A DNA stretch of 64,000 nt from Bacteroidaceae bacterium (lineage in GTDB: Bacteria; Bacteroidota; Bacteroidia; Bacteroidales; Bacteroidaceae): the NCBI GenBank assembly GCA_017509605.1, contig JAFWPH010000037.1, positions 1-64,000 of the forward strand, given 5' to 3'. The notes beneath the pieces are model-generated. The model did not search any database and was not told where the DNA came from. It worked only from the letters and a program-made list of their open reading frames with translations. Positions within the stretch are counted from its first letter, which is position 1. The number at the start of each line of letters is the position of its first letter. Made by a program: the position numbers and the translations under genes. Below are positions 60,817-64,000 of this stretch, one piece after another.

Positions 60817-61830
60817 ATGAATATCATAATCAGAAAACCCCTGGGCTTCTCTGAGGTCGGGAAAAAAGATAACCAAGAGGACTACCTGTGGCCGGAGCTC
60901 GAAACAGTCACAGCGGACAACCGTGTCTTCCTGATGTGCGACGGCATGGGAGGCCACGACAGCGGAGAGGTGGCGAGCCAAACGGCTGCAACAGCACTCG
61001 GTGAGTACATCACAAACCATACCGCTCCTGACGGCATCGTCAACAAAGCGATGTTCGAGGAGGCACTTGCGTACGCCTACGACGAACTCGACAAGGTGGA
61101 TACCATGGCTGTCAAGAAGATGGGTACCACAATGACATGTGTGGTTCTGCACAACGACGGTGCCCTCTTGGCGCATATTGGCGACAGCCGAATCTATCAC
61201 ATCAGACCTTTGAATGATGGTTCCGACAAACTCAAGGATATCATCTACCAGACATCCGACCACTCGCTGGTCAACGACCTGATCAAAGCCGGGGAACTTA
61301 CTGAGGAGGAGGCTGACCATTTCCCGCAAAAGAATGTGATTACACGGGCGATGCAACCTCATCTGGAGCGACGCTTCAAGGCCGATATCCACAATCTTAC
61401 CGACATCAAGGCCGGCGACTACTTCTTCCTTTGCAGCGACGGAGTGTTGGAACAACTCTCCAATGCCAACCTCTGCGCTATTCTCTCCAATCCCGACATG
61501 GACGACAGCGAAAAACTACAGGCCATCAAGAACGTGTGCTTCGGACGGACACGCGACAACTATACCTGTTGGCTCATACCAGTAGATAGCGTGGAGAACG
61601 GCAACAACGGCACCACCGATAATGATGAATTAGAGGTTTCTGTAGTTGCTGATGACGAGGCGACACAGCCGATAGGCATCAACCCACCCGCACAACCTTC
61701 AGAGATTTTGGTGGAAGCAAGGCAAGAGACTGAAGCGGAGATAAAGGAGATGAATAAGGATGGTGGCTTCTTCGCGTTCATAAAAAGAATATTGAAAAAG
61801 ACCTTTTTGGGAAGGTCCCTTAATACATAG
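60817..61830 (+). CDS. PP2C-family protein phosphatase
   Basis: 337 residues. The catalytic PP2C domain (about 5-250) shows the metal motifs DNQEDY (about 18-23), CDGMGGHDSGE (41-51), HIGDSRIY, SDG (SDGVLEQ) and RDNYTCW. A linker of low complexity follows and then a basic, amphipathic C-terminus (FFAFIKRILKKTFLG) that may touch the membrane. It dephosphorylates Ser/Thr and closes the circuit set up by the two kinases and the FHA protein, 88 bases upstream. Confidence 0.94.
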   Translation: MNIIIRKPLGFSEVGKKDNQEDYLWPELETVTADNRVFLMCDGMGGHDSGEVASQTAATALGEYITNHTAPDGIVNKAMFEEALAYAYDELDKVDTMAVKKMGTTMTCVVLHNDGALLAHIGDSRIYHIRPLNDGSDKLKDIIYQTSDHSLVNDLIKAGELTEEEADHFPQKNVITRAMQPHLERRFKADIHNLTDIKAGDYFFLCSDGVLEQLSNANLCAILSNPDMDDSEKLQAIKNVCFGRTRDNYTCWLIPVDSVENGNNGTTDNDELEVSVVADDEATQPIGINPPAQPSEILVEARQETEAEIKEMNKDGGFFAFIKRILKKTFLGRSLNT

Positions 61831-61884
61831 TCATTGTTGACGAAATAGCTTATAAAAAACATTAACACTATAACCTAACTTAAC

Positions 61885-64000
61885 ATGAGAAGATTTTTAC
61901 TTTTTAACTGGATGATATTGGCTGCTCTCAGCATCAATGCACAGACCGACATCACACAGTATTACTTGTCAAACCACGGGTTTGACGAGAACTTCGACTA
62001 CACCGCGACTTCGACGCAGAATGTGGCGGAAGAAATCAAAAACGTGCAGGGATGGACTGCTGAACTCAGTGCGAGTTATACAATTGTCGGAACCTATGAG
62101 TTCGGGTTCGGTGGCGTGTTCAACTCTGCAACAGTGCCTGCTAAGGGATACGATGGAGAACAGGGTGGAGGACTTGCCATCTCAACAGGATGGAGCCAGA
62201 CTTTTGTCTTTTACCAAACCATCACACTGCCTGCTGGAACTTATACTCTGAATGTACCGACCTACAATGGATCGGCTGATAAAACCGAAGCCACATCACA
62301 GGTTGCTTGGGTACCACAAAACGGAAGTGCCGTAAGGTCTAACGTGAACAGATATCCAACACGTCAATGGACCCTCGACCAGATTACCTTTACCCTGACA
62401 AAGACCACCACGGGAAGGATACAATTCGGAATGAAGGCCGCAGCCAATGGATCGGCCAATTCGGCCAAACTGGTCATCGATTATGTGCAGCTGATCGGAG
62501 AGAACATGGTGATCGACAAGTCTGAGCTGCAAGCTACCATCACATCGGCTAATAATTTTTATGGTGACGGAACAGGCAATGGAGCTGAAGAGCTCAAACT
62601 GGCTATTGAAGCAGCTCAGGCCGTGGCCGATAATGACAATGCCGACCTCATCACCGTACTCGAGGCAACACAAACGCTCAACGAGGCTATAGCCGCTTAC
62701 AGAAACCAGAATGTCAGCGAGCAGAACCCCAAGGACTGCACGCAATACATCACCAACCCCAGTTTTGAAAATGGTACAAAGGGATGGAATGCCTATAACT
62801 TGCAGACACAGACCAATTCCGACTTCCCTAAGAAGGCAGGAAGTACCTATCTTGAGAAGTGGACCTCATCAGGAAATGCTGTGGGATATGCTTATTTGAG
62901 CCAGACCATTAAGAACCTCCCCAACGGGGTATATAAACTCACCGCAGCAGCAATGAACTATAGCCAGTCGGACAAGACAAAGAAAAACACCGGCGCCGTT
63001 ATCTTTGCGGGAGAGCAAGAGGAGCCGGTCTATACCCCTGATGACTATTCCGTGAAGTTTACGAATATCTCGGGGGAGGTGGAAATCGGATTCATGTCGG
63101 GAAATGCCACTGGCAACTGGATTGCAGTCGATAATTTCCGACTCTACCTCATCGGCTATGTGGACGCGGGAACAGCCGTAGCTGAACTCCAACGTATCAC
63201 AGCTGAGGCTGAGGCGCTGCTTTCAAGCACCATGTCTGCTACAGCACACAACGAACTCCAGAATGCCATTGACGCAGCCAAACTCATCACTACGGATTCT
63301 GACAATGAAGACATCCAGACGGCCTCGAAGAATCTGAGAGACGCCATCACACATGCGCAAACTTCCATCGAGGACTACCAGAGATTGGCCGCATTGATTA
63401 CAGAAGCCGAAAAACTCCAGAACAACATGATGAATGGCACTGCTGCCACAATGCTCCAGTCGGCACTCGACGACGCAAGGAAAATCGATGGCACAGCAAC
63501 TGATGACGAGGTACAGAAGGTTACGACGTCACTTTCTACGGCCATGGAGGCCGCACAGGCTTCCATTGCGGAATATGAGGCACTGGCCAAAGCTGTAAAA
63601 GTGGCAGAAGAGGATTACGATGCAGGTAAACAAGGTGCAAACGAACTGAATGCCGAAATAGACAAGGCCAAAACATTGTTGAACAATCCACAGGCCACAT
63701 CGCAGGAACTGGCTGACGAAGTGGAAACACTTGAAAAAGTTAGGCTCGCCTATAATCTCGCCAACGCAACACCTGGAACAGGAACAGCACCCAAGGTGAC
63801 GGAAACCAACCACTATGTGGCGACTGGAGCCACAGAGGCGCTGATGCGTGCCACAATGTCGGGAAGCAACATCCTTGAGAGAGGAGTATGCTGGAGCACC
63901 AACCATGAACCAACAGTGTTGGACAACCGCACCACGAAGTCCTTCACACTCAAGGGCACCATCTTCCATGTGAAGGGCATGCAACCTTCAACGGTCTATT
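61885..64000 (+). CDS. Large secreted protein with FIVAR and FN3-like domains (3' end outside window)
   Basis: At least 705 codons, open to the window edge, starting ATG 61885 with a signal peptide (MRRFLLFNWMILAALSINAQ). Two jelly-roll carbohydrate-binding-like modules appear: about 20-205 and about 290-425 (ITNPSFENGTKGWNAYN and WIAVDNFRLYLIG). Helical FIVAR-type repeats lie at about 215-272 and from about 432 to 625, for example LQSALDDARKIDGTATDDEVQKVT. At the edge begins an FN3-like segment (GVCWSTNHEPTV). Such proteins bind or cleave glycans at the cell surface. It follows the phosphatase gene by 54 bases, so it may belong to the same transcript. Confidence 0.9.
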   Translation, partial: MRRFLLFNWMILAALSINAQTDITQYYLSNHGFDENFDYTATSTQNVAEEIKNVQGWTAELSASYTIVGTYEFGFGGVFNSATVPAKGYDGEQGGGLAISTGWSQTFVFYQTITLPAGTYTLNVPTYNGSADKTEATSQVAWVPQNGSAVRSNVNRYPTRQWTLDQITFTLTKTTTGRIQFGMKAAANGSANSAKLVIDYVQLIGENMVIDKSELQATITSANNFYGDGTGNGAEELKLAIEAAQAVADNDNADLITVLEATQTLNEAIAAYRNQNVSEQNPKDCTQYITNPSFENGTKGWNAYNLQTQTNSDFPKKAGSTYLEKWTSSGNAVGYAYLSQTIKNLPNGVYKLTAAAMNYSQSDKTKKNTGAVIFAGEQEEPVYTPDDYSVKFTNISGEVEIGFMSGNATGNWIAVDNFRLYLIGYVDAGTAVAELQRITAEAEALLSSTMSATAHNELQNAIDAAKLITTDSDNEDIQTASKNLRDAITHAQTSIEDYQRLAALITEAEKLQNNMMNGTAATMLQSALDDARKIDGTATDDEVQKVTTSLSTAMEAAQASIAEYEALAKAVKVAEEDYDAGKQGANELNAEIDKAKTLLNNPQATSQELADEVETLEKVRLAYNLANATPGTGTAPKVTETNHYVATGATEALMRATMSGSNILERGVCWSTNHEPTVLDNRTTKSFTLKGTIFHVKGMQPSTVY

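Overview
The window reads as chromosome of a Bacteroidales bacterium, most likely Prevotella or a close relative from gut, rumen or mouth. This is judged from protein style and gene fusions, not from a marker gene. Pointers are promoters of the Bacteroidetes type (TTTG, 19-21 bases, then TAnnTTTG) and starts without Shine-Dalgarno sequences. There is also a FeoA-FeoB fusion, an NfnA-NfnB fusion, a MetH without its reactivation domain, lipoproteins with a type IX-like or dockerin-like flavour, and PL10, CE1 and sialate esterases. No rRNA, tRNA or CRISPR array was noticed.

Layout. 1-3,400: end of a small integrative element, with a cut-off coiled-coil gene, an unrecognised 253-residue protein, an excisionase-like HTH protein and a tyrosine recombinase. 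3,489-16,153: ppdK, an SGNH hydrolase, a cell-wall amidase followed by an MCE protein, a PL10 pectate lyase, a permease with a metal-binding tail, a secreted M6 protease and a double ABC ATPase. 16,387-24,142: serS, the Nfn fusion, a Wza-like export lipoprotein, a small lipoprotein and a CotH protein with dockerin-like repeats. 24,395-29,425: a leftward run of a chorismatase-like protein, a DUF4375 protein, smpB and metH. 30,000-36,620: the branched-chain amino acid operon ilvD-ilvB-ilvN-thioesterase-ilvC, preceded by a leader peptide and an apparent attenuator and closed by an 18-bp hairpin. 36,614-43,235: iron uptake (feoAB plus a Cys-rich partner), a rhodanese/beta-lactamase-fold lipoprotein, an AzgA-type purine permease and a CE1 esterase. 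43,438-44,388: DUF1893 plus ECF S component. 44,476-54,426: an arylacetate/aromatic amino acid module (TSCPD, ACT, two PaaK, IorB, IorA, omega-amidase, aminotransferase) with a sialate O-acetylesterase inserted. 54,681-64,000: a PARG-like macrodomain protein, a GY-repeat membrane protein, then a Ser/Thr signalling cluster (kinase-FGE fusion, kinase with a membrane anchor, zinc-ribbon FHA protein, PP2C phosphatase) that runs into a large secreted FIVAR protein cut by the window end.

How the parts fit. The ilv leader encodes a peptide in which 10 of 20 residues are Val, Leu or Ile. It is followed by mutually exclusive antiterminator and terminator hairpins, so the operon is probably tuned by translation of the leader. 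IorAB and the PaaK enzymes can interconvert arylacetates, aryl-CoAs and arylpyruvates, and the nearby aminotransferase and omega-amidase fit the transamination step. The kinase/FHA/phosphatase set looks like a complete reversible phosphorylation circuit next to an envelope protein, and is the best candidate here for an undescribed system.

Spacers carry at least four families of short-period degenerate repeats (TCAATGT-type, ACTTCCATTTT/ACTCCC-type, TCTATnnnn-type, AATTCGCT-type). One of them is arranged head to head so that it forms large hairpins.
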